The notes under the pieces are model-generated. The model saw nothing but the letters and a program-made list of their open reading frames with translations, was not told the origin of the DNA and did not search any database. A DNA stretch of 64,000 bases from Streptococcus infantis. Lineage in GTDB: Bacteria > Bacillota > Bacilli > Lactobacillales > Streptococcaceae. Made by a program: the position numbers and the translations under genes. Shown in pieces: positions 8,330 through 17,438 of the stretch. How positions within the stretch are numbered: position 1 is the stretch's first letter; each line of letters begins with the position of its first letter. The DNA lies in NCBI RefSeq assembly GCF_000960085.1, contig NZ_JYGT01000009.1, positions 62,001-126,000 of the forward strand, written 5' to 3'.

Positions 8330-11014
8330 TTGTCAAAAGAACAAAATAAAGATTTGTTTTACACGCAATCTTCTGAGGAAGTCCTAAAGAACTTGGACTC
8401 ATCTGTCGAGGGTTTGTCAACTGCTCAGGCTCAAGAACGCTTAGCGACTTATGGTCGTAATGAGTTGGAAGAGGGTGAGAAACGTAGCCTACTAGCTAAA
8501 TTCCTTGATCAATTTAAGGATTTGATGATTATCATCTTGCTTGCAGCTGCAGCGCTTTCTGTGATTACAGAAGGAATGGACGGTCTAACGGATGCCATTA
8601 TCATCTTGGCCGTTGTTGTCTTGAATGCTGCCTTTGGTGTTTACCAAGAAGGGCAAGCAGAAGCAGCCATTGAAGCACTGAAAAATATGTCTAGCCCAAT
8701 GGCCCGTGTTCGTCGTGATGGTCATGTCATTGAGATCGACTCAAAAGAATTGGTACCTGGAGACATCGTCTTGCTAGAAGCTGGAGATGTAGTACCTGCG
8801 GATATGCGCTTGTTTGAAGCAGCTTCCCTTAAAATTGAAGAAGCAGCTCTTACAGGGGAGTCTGTCCCAGTTGAAAAAGATGTGACAGGACTTGTTGAAG
8901 CGGATGCTGGTATCGGGGACCGTGTTAATATGGGTTACCAAAACTCAAATGTAACATACGGTCGTGGTATTGGTGTCGTAACCAATACTGGTATGTATAC
9001 AGAAGTTGGTAAGATTGCGAATATGTTGGCCAATGCCGATGAGACAGAAACACCATTGAAGCAAAGCTTGGAACAATTATCTAAAGCCTTGACTTACTTA
9101 ATCGTTGTGATTGCGATTATCACTTTCTTGGTTGGTGTCTTCGTTCGTGGAGAACATCCGTTGGAAGGCTTGATGGTTGCAGTTGCTCTTGCGGTTGCGG
9201 CGATTCCAGAAGGTCTCCCTGCCATTGTAACCATCGTTCTCTCTTTGGGAACTACAACTCTTGCTAAACGGAATTCGATTGTTCGTAAATTGCCAGCCGT
9301 TGAAACACTTGGTTCAACAGAAATCATCGCATCTGATAAAACAGGTACCTTGACCATGAACCAAATGACTGTTGAAAAAGTGTATACCAACGGTCAATTG
9401 CAAAGCTCTGCATCTGAAATTACTGCGAACAACAATACGCTTCGCATCATGAACTTTGCCAATGACACTAAAGTAGACCCATCTGGCAAATTGATTGGAG
9501 ATCCAACTGAGACAGCCCTTGTACAGTTTGGTTTGGACCACAATTTTGATGTTCGCGAAATTCTGAAGGATGAACCACGTGTGGCAGAATTGCCATTTGA
9601 CTCAGACCGTAAACTTATGTCTACTATTCATAAGGAAGCAGACGGTTCTTACTTTATCGCTGTTAAGGGTGCCCCTGACCAATTGCTCAAGCGCGTGACG
9701 CGCATTGAAGTCAATGGGGAAGTTCGTCCCATCACAGAAGAAGACAAGAAAGCTATTCTTGCAACCAACAAAGACTTGGCCAAACAAGCCCTTCGTGTCT
9801 TGATGATGGCTTATAAGACAAGCAACGAAATCCCAACTTTGGAATCTGAAATCGTTGAGTCTGACCTCATCTTCTCTGGTTTGGTCGGAATGATTGACCC
9901 TGAGCGTCCAGAAGCAGCAGAAGCTGTTCGTGTCGCTAAGGAAGCAGGTATCCGTCCGATCATGATCACAGGTGACCACCAAGATACAGCCGAAGCCATT
10001 GCCAAACGTTTGGGAATCATCGATCCAAATGATACAGAAGACCATGTCTTCACTGGTGCTGAATTGAATGAACTCACTGATGAAGAATTCCAAAAAGTCT
10101 TCAAGCAATACTCTGTCTACGCGCGTGTATCTCCTGAACACAAGGTTCGTATCGTTAAAGCTTGGCAAAAAGAAGGCAAGGTTGTTGCCATGACTGGTGA
10201 CGGGGTTAATGATGCGCCATCACTTAAGACAGCTGATATCGGTATCGGTATGGGGATTACTGGTACAGAGGTTTCTAAAGGAGCTTCTGATATGGTCCTT
10301 GCCGATGATAACTTTGCAACCATTATCGTAGCGGTAGAAGAAGGACGTAAGGTCTTCTCAAATATCCAAAAATCCATTCAATACCTCTTGTCTGCTAATA
10401 TGGCTGAAGTTTTCACCATCTTCTTTGCAACCTTGTTGGGTTGGGATGTGCTTCAACCAGTGCATTTGCTATGGATTAACCTGGTAACAGATACGCTCCC
10501 AGCCATCGCCCTTGGTGTGGAACCAGCTGAGCCAGGCGTCATGACTCACAAACCTCGTGGGCGTAAGTCTAACTTCTTTGATGGTGGTGTCTTCGGAGCA
10601 ATCATTTATCAAGGGATCTTCCAAACCATGCTCGTTTTAGGTGTTTATGGTTGGGCTCTTCTCTTCCCAGAGCACCAAAGTCATACTGAAATCCATGCGG
10701 ATGCCCTTACCATGGCTTTTGCAACTCTCGGTTTGATCCAATTGCTCCATGCCTTTAACGTTAAGTCGGTTTACCAATCTATCTTTAAAGTGGGACTCTT
10801 TACGAACAAGACATTTAACTGGTCTATCCCAGTTGCCTTCGTCCTCTTTGTGGTGACAATTTTGGTTCCTGGATTTAATAATCTTTTCCACGTGTCACAC
10901 TTGAGCTTGACTCAATGGATGGTGGTCGCTGTAGGAGCGCTTATGATTGTAGTCCTTGTTGAAATTGTCAAAGCAGTTCAACGAGCACTTGGAAAAGATA
11001 AAAACGCTATTTAA
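8330..11014 (+). CDS. mgtA: P-type cation (Mn2+/Ca2+) exporting ATPase
   Basis: This 894-residue P2-type ATPase (called MgtA or CaxP in pneumococcus) is expected to pump Mn2+ and/or Ca2+ out of the cell. It has the N-terminal cation ATPase domain, TGES (actuator), PEGLP in TM4, SDKTGTLT with the phosphorylated Asp near residue 335, TGDGVNDAP (hinge) and the C-terminal membrane domain. The start is an unusual TTG at 8330, preceded by AAGGAGGAG (8315-8323). Regulation is through the Mn2+ riboswitch immediately upstream. A magnesium role suggested by the name is unlikely given that riboswitch and the divergent mntE. Metal specificity is inferred. Confidence 0.9.
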   Translation: MSKEQNKDLFYTQSSEEVLKNLDSSVEGLSTAQAQERLATYGRNELEEGEKRSLLAKFLDQFKDLMIIILLAAAALSVITEGMDGLTDAIIILAVVVLNAAFGVYQEGQAEAAIEALKNMSSPMARVRRDGHVIEIDSKELVPGDIVLLEAGDVVPADMRLFEAASLKIEEAALTGESVPVEKDVTGLVEADAGIGDRVNMGYQNSNVTYGRGIGVVTNTGMYTEVGKIANMLANADETETPLKQSLEQLSKALTYLIVVIAIITFLVGVFVRGEHPLEGLMVAVALAVAAIPEGLPAIVTIVLSLGTTTLAKRNSIVRKLPAVETLGSTEIIASDKTGTLTMNQMTVEKVYTNGQLQSSASEITANNNTLRIMNFANDTKVDPSGKLIGDPTETALVQFGLDHNFDVREILKDEPRVAELPFDSDRKLMSTIHKEADGSYFIAVKGAPDQLLKRVTRIEVNGEVRPITEEDKKAILATNKDLAKQALRVLMMAYKTSNEIPTLESEIVESDLIFSGLVGMIDPERPEAAEAVRVAKEAGIRPIMITGDHQDTAEAIAKRLGIIDPNDTEDHVFTGAELNELTDEEFQKVFKQYSVYARVSPEHKVRIVKAWQKEGKVVAMTGDGVNDAPSLKTADIGIGMGITGTEVSKGASDMVLADDNFATIIVAVEEGRKVFSNIQKSIQYLLSANMAEVFTIFFATLLGWDVLQPVHLLWINLVTDTLPAIALGVEPAEPGVMTHKPRGRKSNFFDGGVFGAIIYQGIFQTMLVLGVYGWALLFPEHQSHTEIHADALTMAFATLGLIQLLHAFNVKSVYQSIFKVGLFTNKTFNWSIPVAFVLFVVTILVPGFNNLFHVSHLSLTQWMVVAVGALMIVVLVEIVKAVQRALGKDKNAI

Positions 11015-11023
11015 ACAATTATG

Positions 11024-11052
11024 AAAAGTCATCTTCGGATGGCTTTTTGTTT
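11024..11052 (+). terminator. Terminator after the cation ATPase
   Basis: AAAAGTCATC (11024-11033), TTCG loop, GATGGCTTTT (11038-11047, one G-U pair) and a T run. Confidence 0.88.
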
Positions 11053-11082
11053 TTATGTAAATATAAACTGCCAAAGATTTTA

Positions 11083-11091
11083 TGCTATAAT
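11083..11091 (+). promoter_or_regulatory. Extended -10 promoter of the deformylase-like gene
   Basis: TGCTATAAT (11083-11091). Transcription from here would begin near 11098, 27 nt before the TTG start at 11125. No convincing -35 is visible. Confidence 0.6.
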
Positions 11092-11124
11092 CAAGGGGAA
11101 TGATATGGTATGGAGGAAAGAATC

Positions 11125-11535
11125 TTGGAAAAGAAAATTGTAAAAGATATGATGTTTTTATCGCAGGTATCCCAACCTGCTAATCAGGAGGATTTACCAC
11201 TGGCAAAGGACTTGCAAGATACTCTGCAGGCTAATCGAGAGACCTGTGTAGGTCTAGCAGCTAATATGATTGGAGTGCAAAAGCGCGTCATTATTTTTAA
11301 TATCGGTATGATTCCCATGGTCATGTTTAATCCCGTTCTCAAGTCTTTTGAAGGGCCTTACGAGACCGAGGAAGGTTGTTTGTCTTTGACAGGTGTAAGA
11401 CCGACAACTCGGTATGAGAAGATTACAGTAAGCTACAGAGATACCCATTGGCAAGAGAAGACCATTACCCTGACGGGTTTTCCGGCTCAGATTTGTCAGC
11501 ATGAATTGGATCATTTGGAAGGTCGTATTATTTAG
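11125..11535 (+). CDS. Peptide deformylase-like protein, variant active site
   Basis: This 136-residue protein belongs to the peptide deformylase family, which removes the formyl group from new proteins. EGCLSL supplies the metal-binding Cys and QHELDHLEG the two His and the catalytic Glu. The first motif reads GLAANMIG, where the family has GxGLAAxQxG: the oxyanion-stabilising Gln is Met. It is also shorter than typical Gram-positive type II deformylases, so this is a second, divergent copy and may have weak or altered activity. TTG at 11125 is chosen because GGAGGA (11112-11117) lies 7 nt before it; the in-frame ATG at 11110 overlaps that site. Confidence 0.8.
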   Translation: MEKKIVKDMMFLSQVSQPANQEDLPLAKDLQDTLQANRETCVGLAANMIGVQKRVIIFNIGMIPMVMFNPVLKSFEGPYETEEGCLSLTGVRPTTRYEKITVSYRDTHWQEKTITLTGFPAQICQHELDHLEGRII

Positions 11536-11545
11536 GCTCAAATCC

Positions 11546-11574
11546 TTGGTAGTCCTAAAAAAATATGCTACACT
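11546..11574 (+). promoter_or_regulatory. Promoter giving an apparently leaderless yaaA transcript
   Basis: TTGGTA (11546-11551), 17 bp, TACACT (11569-11574) with TG one base before. A start 7 nt downstream falls on the A of the yaaA ATG, and no Shine-Dalgarno sequence precedes that ATG. Confidence 0.6.
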
Positions 11575-11580
11575 AACACT

Positions 11581-12303
11581 ATGAAAATTCTAATCCCAAC
11601 TGCAAAAGAAATGAACACCGAAATCCCTAGTTTAGAGGCTAAACCATTGCGTCCTGAAAGTCAGGCAGTACTGGATGAATTGGCCAGATATTCTGCCCAA
11701 GAGCTGGAGAGTTTTTACAAAATATCTGCCGAAAAAGCGCAAGAGGAGTACGACCATATTCATGCCTTAGAAAATGGAATTGCGATAAACTATCCAGCCT
11801 TGCACCTCTTTGATGGACTCATGTATCGCAACATCAAACGGGACAATCTCACCAAGGAGGAGCAAGCTTATCTCGAGAAATACCTCATGATAACGTCAGC
11901 TCTCTATGGTGTGATTCCGGCCTTTGCACCCATTGCTCCCCACAGACTGGATTTTTTGATGAAGCTCAAAGTCGCTGGAAAAAGCCTGAAAAGTCACTGG
12001 CAAGCAGCCTATGAGGAGTCGATGAAGGGTGAAGAACTAATCTTTTCACTCTTGTCTTCTGAATTTGAAACTGTCTTCCCTAAAGAGGTCCGTGAAAAGA
12101 TGGTGACCTTCAAGTTCATGGAAGAGCGAGATGGTAAATTAAAAATCCACTCAACCATTTCAAAAAAAGCTAGAGGAACCTTCTTAACAGCCTTGATGGA
12201 AGGTCAGATAACTTCTGTAGAAGAGATTAAAAAGCTCAGCTTTGCAGGTTTCAACTATCGAGAAGATCTGTCTACTAACAAGGAATTAGCCTTTGTAAAA
12301 TAG
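11581..12303 (+). CDS. yaaA: Peroxide stress protein YaaA (UPF0246/DUF328)
   Basis: YaaA proteins lower free intracellular iron during peroxide stress in E. coli, and in this lineage the role is taken by homology. The 240-residue protein starts MKILIPTAKEMN, the conserved N-terminus of the family, and has the SALYGVIPAFAPIAPHRLDF block around residue 115 and the FKFMEERDGKLKIHSTISKK region near 185. It has no signal peptide or membrane segment. There is no ribosome site before the ATG, which fits a leaderless message. A terminator follows. Confidence 0.88.
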   Translation: MKILIPTAKEMNTEIPSLEAKPLRPESQAVLDELARYSAQELESFYKISAEKAQEEYDHIHALENGIAINYPALHLFDGLMYRNIKRDNLTKEEQAYLEKYLMITSALYGVIPAFAPIAPHRLDFLMKLKVAGKSLKSHWQAAYEESMKGEELIFSLLSSEFETVFPKEVREKMVTFKFMEERDGKLKIHSTISKKARGTFLTALMEGQITSVEEIKKLSFAGFNYREDLSTNKELAFVK

Positions 12304-12312
12304 ATTAAAAAT

Positions 12313-12351
12313 AGAGCTTGTTCCCTATCTTTATAGGGGCAAGCTTTTTGT
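12313..12351 (+). terminator. Terminator after yaaA
   Basis: AGCTTG (12315-12320) pairs with CAAGCT (12340-12345), extended inward by CCCTA/TAGGGG pairing, then a T run. Confidence 0.82.
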
Positions 12352-12403
12352 GATTTGACCTTACTATTTTTTATTTAGAATGGTAGGAATTTTCACACAA
12401 TTT

Positions 12404-12438
12404 TGGTATAATAGGACTATTAGAAAATTTCGAGGAGA
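12404..12438 (+). promoter_or_regulatory. Promoter and ribosome site of hom-thrB
   Basis: TGGTATAAT (12404-12412) is an extended -10 without a clear -35. GAGGAGA (12432-12438) is the ribosome site 5 nt before the hom ATG. Confidence 0.65.
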
Positions 12439-12443
12439 CAAAC

Positions 12444-13730
12444 ATGTCAGTTAAGATTGCTTTACTTGGATTTGGTACAGTAGCCAGTGGTGTGCCATTC
12501 TTGCTAAAGGAAAATAGAGAAAAAATTGTTCAAGCAGCCCAGTCAGAAATTGAAGTAGCTAAAGTTTTGGTCAAAGACGATGAAGAAAAAGCTCGCTTGC
12601 TTGATGCAGGAAATGATTTTAATTTTGTAACAAATATCGATGAAATCTTGTCAGACAAAGACATCACAATCGTTGTTGAGTTGATGGGACGTATCGAGCC
12701 TGCTAAAACTTTTATTACTCGTGCCTTAGAAGCAGGGAAGCATGTCGTGACAGCCAACAAGGACCTTTTAGCTGTTCATGGTGCAGAGTTATTGGAAGTT
12801 GCCAAAGCTCATAATGTTGCTCTTTACTATGAAGCAGCTGTAGCGGGAGGAATTCCAATCCTTCGTACCTTGGTTAACTCACTAGCATCAGACAAAATCA
12901 CTCGTGTTCTTGGTGTTGTCAACGGAACATCTAACTTCATGATGACTAAAATGGTAACCGAAGGTTGGTCTTACGAGGATGCTTTGGCAGAAGCACAACG
13001 ACTTGGCTTCGCTGAAAGCGACCCAACCAATGATGTAGATGGTATTGATGCTGCCTACAAGATGGTCATCCTTAGCCAGTTTGCTTTTGGGATGAATGTC
13101 AAGTTTGAAGATGTTGGCCACCAAGGGATTCGCAATATCACTCCAGAAGATGTGGCAGTAGCTCAAGAACTTGGTTATGTTGTGAAACTGGTTGGTTCTG
13201 TTGAAGAAACAGCTTCTGGAATCGCTGCTGAGGTTACGCCAACCTTCCTTCCTAAAGAACACCCACTTGCAAGTGTTAACGGTGTTATGAATGCGGTCTT
13301 TGTAGAATCAATCGGTATCGGCGAGTCTATGTACTACGGACCAGGTGCAGGTCAAAAACCAACTGCAACAAGTGTTGTGGCTGATATTGCCCGTATCGTT
13401 CGTCGTTTGAATGATGGAACAATTGGAAAAGCCTTTAATGAATACAGCCGCCCAGTGGTCTTAGCTAAGCCAGAAGATGTCAAAGCTAACTACTATTTCT
13501 CAATCTTGGCTCCTGACTCAAAAGGTCAAGTCTTGAAATTGGCTGAGCTCTTTAATGCGGAAGATATCTCCTTCAAGCAAATCCTTCAAGATGGTAAGCA
13601 AGAAGGCAAGGCTCGTGTTGTCATCATCACTCATAAAATCAACAAGGCGCAACTTGAAAATATTACAGCAGCTTTGAAGGGTGTAACTGAATTTGAACTT
13701 CTCAACACCTTCAAGGTTTTAGGAGACTAA
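12444..13730 (+). CDS. hom: Homoserine dehydrogenase
   Basis: Hom reduces aspartate semialdehyde to homoserine, the branch point to threonine and methionine. The 428-residue protein has an N-terminal NAD(P)-binding fold ([11 protein letters not shown]), the catalytic/dimer domain with [12 protein letters not shown] and [18 protein letters not shown], and a C-terminal ACT-type domain from about residue 350 ([14 protein letters not shown]) that usually confers feedback control by threonine. It forms a two-gene operon with thrB, with one base between stop and start. Confidence 0.95.
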   Translation: MSVKIALLGFGTVASGVPFLLKENREKIVQAAQSEIEVAKVLVKDDEEKARLLDAGNDFNFVTNIDEILSDKDITIVVELMGRIEPAKTFITRALEAGKHVVTANKDLLAVHGAELLEVAKAHNVALYYEAAVAGGIPILRTLVNSLASDKITRVLGVVNGTSNFMMTKMVTEGWSYEDALAEAQRLGFAESDPTNDVDGIDAAYKMVILSQFAFGMNVKFEDVGHQGIRNITPEDVAVAQELGYVVKLVGSVEETASGIAAEVTPTFLPKEHPLASVNGVMNAVFVESIGIGESMYYGPGAGQKPTATSVVADIARIVRRLNDGTIGKAFNEYSRPVVLAKPEDVKANYYFSILAPDSKGQVLKLAELFNAEDISFKQILQDGKQEGKARVVIITHKINKAQLENITAALKGVTEFELLNTFKVLGD

Positions 13731-13731
13731 G

Positions 13732-14601
13732 ATGAAGATTATTGTACCCGCTACAAGTGCCAATGTGGGTCCTGGTTTTGATTCAGTTGGTGTAGCTGTA
13801 ACGAAGTATCTAGAAATTCAGGTTTGTGAGGAACGTGAAGAATGGATGATTGAGCACCAATTGGGCAAATGGATTCCACGTGATGAACGTAATCTTTTGC
13901 TGAAGATTGCTCTACAAATTGTTCCAGATCTACAACCAAGACGTTTGAAGATGGTTAGCGATATTCCACTTGCGCGTGGACTAGGTTCTTCTAGTTCTGT
14001 CATCGTTGCAGGAATTGAATTGGCAAATCAACTCGGAAACTTGAAGCTAAGCAAACATGAAAAATTACAGTTGGCGACTAAGATTGAAGGGCATCCTGAT
14101 AATGTTGCACCTGCTATCTATGGAAATCTCGTCATTGCAAGCTCAGTCGAAGGCCAGGTTTCAGCAGTTGTGGCGCCCTTCCCAGAGTGTGCTTTCTTAG
14201 CTTATATTCCAAACTATGAATTGCGTACTCGCGATAGTCGTGGTGTCTTGCCTAAGAAACTTTCTTACAAGGAAGCTGTTGCAGCAAGTTCTATCGCCAA
14301 TGTGGCTATTGCAGCTCTACTGACTGGTGACATGGTTAAAGCAGGTCAAGCTATCGAGAGTGACCTCTTCCACGAGCGTTACCGTCAAGAACTGGTGCGA
14401 GAATTTGCGACCATCAAAAAAGTTGCCAATAAAAATGGTGCTTATGCAACCTACCTCTCTGGAGCTGGTCCGACTGTCATGGTCTTGGCTGACCCTGACA
14501 AGATGCCAAAGATTAAGGCAGAGCTTGAAAAGCAACCTTTCAAAGGCAAGCTTCATGATTTACAAGTAGACACAGAAGGCGTTCGCGTCGAAGCAAAATA
14601 A
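13732..14601 (+). CDS. thrB: Homoserine kinase
   Basis: ThrB phosphorylates homoserine with ATP, the first step specific to threonine. The 289-residue GHMP kinase has the N-terminal [17 protein letters not shown] motif, the ATP loop [13 protein letters not shown] near residue 80 and the C-terminal [13 protein letters not shown] motif. It starts one base after the hom stop with its ribosome site inside the end of hom, so the two are co-transcribed and coupled. No threonine synthase lies next to it in this window. Confidence 0.95.
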   Translation: MKIIVPATSANVGPGFDSVGVAVTKYLEIQVCEEREEWMIEHQLGKWIPRDERNLLLKIALQIVPDLQPRRLKMVSDIPLARGLGSSSSVIVAGIELANQLGNLKLSKHEKLQLATKIEGHPDNVAPAIYGNLVIASSVEGQVSAVVAPFPECAFLAYIPNYELRTRDSRGVLPKKLSYKEAVAASSIANVAIAALLTGDMVKAGQAIESDLFHERYRQELVREFATIKKVANKNGAYATYLSGAGPTVMVLADPDKMPKIKAELEKQPFKGKLHDLQVDTEGVRVEAK

Positions 14602-14611
14602 ATTTAGCAAT

Positions 14612-14657
14612 AGGATGGGGAAACTCTCTATTAGAGGGCTTCCTGTCCTTTTTTTGA
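14612..14657 (+). terminator. Terminator after thrB
   Basis: AGGAT-GGGGAA pairs with TTCC-TGTCCT around an inner CTCT/AGAGG hairpin, then seven T residues. Some mismatches, so somewhat less certain. Confidence 0.7.
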
Positions 14658-14724
14658 AAATGAAAGATGGGATATGAAATGTTTCCCACTTTTGCTGACC
14701 GATAGATGGTCAAGGAGGTATGAG

Positions 14725-15663
14725 ATGGCAGAAATATATCTAGCAGGTGGTTGCTTTTGGGGCTTAGAGGAATACTTTTCCCGTATTTCTGGAGTGCTGC
14801 AAACCAGTGTTGGTTACGCTAATGGTCAAGTTGAAACTACTAACTATCAACTGATCAAAGAAACAGATCACGCAGAGACTGTGCAAGTCATCTACGATGA
14901 AAAGGTGGTATCGCTTCGTGAGATCTTGCTCTATTATTTCCGAGTCATTGATCCTTTATCTGTCAACCAACAAGGAAATGACCGTGGTCGTCAGTACCGC
15001 ACAGGGATTTATTACCTAGATGAAGAGGATTTGCCGAATATCCATACGGTCGTTCGAGAACAAGAGCTTCTCATCGGGCGTAAAATAGCGGTAGAAGTGG
15101 AGAAGCTTCGTCACTATATCCTGGCTGAGGACTATCACCAAGACTACCTCAAGAAAAATCCTGGTGGCTATTGCCATATCGATGTGAGAGATGCGGAGAA
15201 ACCACTGATAGATGCTGCCAATTATGAAAAGCCTAGTCAGGCAACGTTACGAGATAATTTGTCAGAAGAGTCTTACCGAGTTACGCAAGAAGCTGCGACG
15301 GAAGCTCCCTTTAGCAATGCCTACGACCAAACTTTTGAGGAAGGAATTTATGTCGATATCACGACAGGTGAGCCCCTTTTCTTTGCCAAGGATAAGTTTG
15401 CCTCAGGCTGTGGTTGGCCAAGTTTTAGCCGTCCTATTTCCAAGGAACTCATTCATTACTATCAGGACTTGAGTCACGGTATGGAGCGTATCGAAGTTCG
15501 GTCACGTTCGGGTAATGCCCACTTGGGTCATGTCTTTACAGACGGGCCTCAGGAACTGGGTGGCTTACGCTATTGCATCAATTCTGCTTCTTTACGATTT
15601 ATCGCTAAGGATGAGTTGGAAAAGGCTGGATATGGCTACTTACTTCCGTATTTGAACAAGTAA
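14725..15663 (+). CDS. msrAB: Bifunctional peptide-methionine sulfoxide reductase MsrAB (cytoplasmic form)
   Basis: It repairs both the S and R forms of oxidised methionine in proteins. Residues 1-165 are MsrA, with the catalytic Cys in [13 protein letters not shown] near the N-terminus. Residues 175-312 are MsrB, with [18 protein letters not shown] and the catalytic Cys in RYCINSASL. The ATG at 14725 follows AAGGAGGT by 5 nt and gives 312 residues; the longer open frame from 14674 has no ribosome site. No signal peptide or lipobox is present, so it matches the cytoplasmic pneumococcal MsrAB2 rather than the surface form. The following ABC genes may be co-transcribed. Confidence 0.93.
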   Translation: MAEIYLAGGCFWGLEEYFSRISGVLQTSVGYANGQVETTNYQLIKETDHAETVQVIYDEKVVSLREILLYYFRVIDPLSVNQQGNDRGRQYRTGIYYLDEEDLPNIHTVVREQELLIGRKIAVEVEKLRHYILAEDYHQDYLKKNPGGYCHIDVRDAEKPLIDAANYEKPSQATLRDNLSEESYRVTQEAATEAPFSNAYDQTFEEGIYVDITTGEPLFFAKDKFASGCGWPSFSRPISKELIHYYQDLSHGMERIEVRSRSGNAHLGHVFTDGPQELGGLRYCINSASLRFIAKDELEKAGYGYLLPYLNK

Positions 15664-15712
15664 AAAGATGGTGGTTTTTCCAACTTCTTCATTTTGAAAA
15701 TAGAAGGGACTT

Positions 15713-17437
15713 ATGAAACACTTACTTTCTTACTTTAAACCCTACATCAAAGAGTCTTTCCTAGCGCCCTTGTTTAAGTTGCTAGAAGCTGTTTTTGAAC
15801 TCTTGGTTCCCATGGTGATAGCAGGGATTGTTGACCAATCTATCCCTCACAAAAATCAGGGCCATCTGTGGATGCAAATGGGACTCCTTTTTGTGTTTGC
15901 AGTTATTGGTGTTTTGGTGGCTTTGGTTGCCCAATTTTACTCAGCTAAGGCAGCAGTCGGCTTCACCAAGGAGTTGACCAATGACCTCTATCGTCATATT
16001 CTCTCTTTGCCCAAGGAGAGTAGAGACCGTTTGACAACTTCGAGTTTGGTGACGCGTTTGACTTCAGATACCTACCAAATTCAGACAGGAATCAATCAAT
16101 TCTTACGCCTCTTTTTAAGGGCGCCTATTATTGTTTTTGGTGCCATTTTCATGGCTTATCGTCTCTCGCCTGAGTTGACCTTCTGGTTTTTGGTCATGGT
16201 TGCCATTTTGACCCTTGTCATTGTCGTTTTATCACGGTTGGTCAATCCTCTCTACAGTAGTTTGAGAAAGAAAACTGACCAGCTGGTTCAGGAGACGCGC
16301 CAACAACTACAAGGTATGCGCGTGATTCGTGCCTTTGGTCAAGAAAAACGAGAGATTGAACATTTCCAAGTACTCAACCAAGTCTATACAGCCATCCAAA
16401 TGAAAACAGGATACTGGTCTAGTCTCTTGACACCCTTGACCTATTTGATCGTCAACGGAACTTTACTAGTGATTATCTGGAATGGTTATATTTCTATCCA
16501 GGGAGGCTGGCTCAGTCAGGGCGCCTTGATTGCCCTGATCAACTATCTCTTACAAATTTTGGTAGAGTTGATTAAACTAGCCATGCTCATTAATTCACTC
16601 AACCAGTCTTATATATCAGCTAAGCGCATTGAGGAAGTCTTCGCTGAAAAACCTGAAGATATTCATACTGAACTTAAGGCAGGAAGGGTTTCTGGAAATC
16701 AAGTTTTACACGTCCAAGGATTGACCTTTACCTATCCAGATGCTGCCCACCCTTCTCTGATGGATATTTCTTTTGATATGCAGCAAGGAGAAATTCTTGG
16801 GATTATCGGAGGAACTGGTTCTGGTAAGTCAACATTGGTTCAGGTCTTACTTGGTTTGTACAAACCAGATAAAGGAACAGTGGCCCTCCATCAGGCTGGA
16901 CATAGCCCTCGGGATCTGGCCCAGTGGCGGTCCTGGATAGCCTATGTCCCTCAAAAGGTTGAACTCTTTAAAGGGACAATCCGCTCCAACTTAACTTTGG
17001 GTATGGAAGAGACTGTTTCAGATCAAGAACTCTGGCAGGCTTTGGAAATTGCTCAGGCCAAGGACTTTGTCAGTGAGAAGGAAGGTCAGTTGGATGCAGA
17101 AGTCCAAGCAGGCGGTCGTAATTTTTCAGGTGGACAAAAACAACGCTTGTCTATCGCCCGAGCAGTCTTACATCAAGCACCATTTCTCATCTTGGATGAT
17201 GCGACTTCAGCCCTTGATACCATTACCGAGTCCAATCTTCTAAAGGCCATTCAGGCGAACTTGCCAGATACTAGTTTAATCTTGATTTCCCAACGAACTT
17301 CGACTTTGAAGATTGCTAATCAAATTCTCCTTTTAGAGAAAGGTCAGCAATTAGCGCTTGGAAATCATGAGGAATTGATGAAGACTAGTCAAGTCTATCG
17401 TGAAATCAATGCATCCCAACATGGAAAGGAGGACTAG
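15713..17437 (+). CDS. ABC exporter half-transporter, subunit 1 (degenerate Walker B)
   Basis: This 574-residue membrane-ATPase fusion has six membrane segments in about residues 15-300 and a nucleotide-binding domain from about 340. Walker A is GGTGSGKS and the signature is FSGGQKQR. The Walker B region reads FLILDDATSALD, so the catalytic Glu is Asp. That pattern marks the degenerate-site half of a heterodimeric exporter, with the next gene as partner. The substrate is unknown; multidrug-like or peptide export is possible. The stop is one base before the partner's ATG. Confidence 0.9.
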   Translation: MKHLLSYFKPYIKESFLAPLFKLLEAVFELLVPMVIAGIVDQSIPHKNQGHLWMQMGLLFVFAVIGVLVALVAQFYSAKAAVGFTKELTNDLYRHILSLPKESRDRLTTSSLVTRLTSDTYQIQTGINQFLRLFLRAPIIVFGAIFMAYRLSPELTFWFLVMVAILTLVIVVLSRLVNPLYSSLRKKTDQLVQETRQQLQGMRVIRAFGQEKREIEHFQVLNQVYTAIQMKTGYWSSLLTPLTYLIVNGTLLVIIWNGYISIQGGWLSQGALIALINYLLQILVELIKLAMLINSLNQSYISAKRIEEVFAEKPEDIHTELKAGRVSGNQVLHVQGLTFTYPDAAHPSLMDISFDMQQGEILGIIGGTGSGKSTLVQVLLGLYKPDKGTVALHQAGHSPRDLAQWRSWIAYVPQKVELFKGTIRSNLTLGMEETVSDQELWQALEIAQAKDFVSEKEGQLDAEVQAGGRNFSGGQKQRLSIARAVLHQAPFLILDDATSALDTITESNLLKAIQANLPDTSLILISQRTSTLKIANQILLLEKGQQLALGNHEELMKTSQVYREINASQHGKED

Positions 17438-17438
17438 A

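Noticed and set aside
9602..10168. 188-codon minus-strand frame inside the cation ATPase gene
   Set aside because: Shadow of the conserved P-type ATPase codons, no ribosome site or domain.
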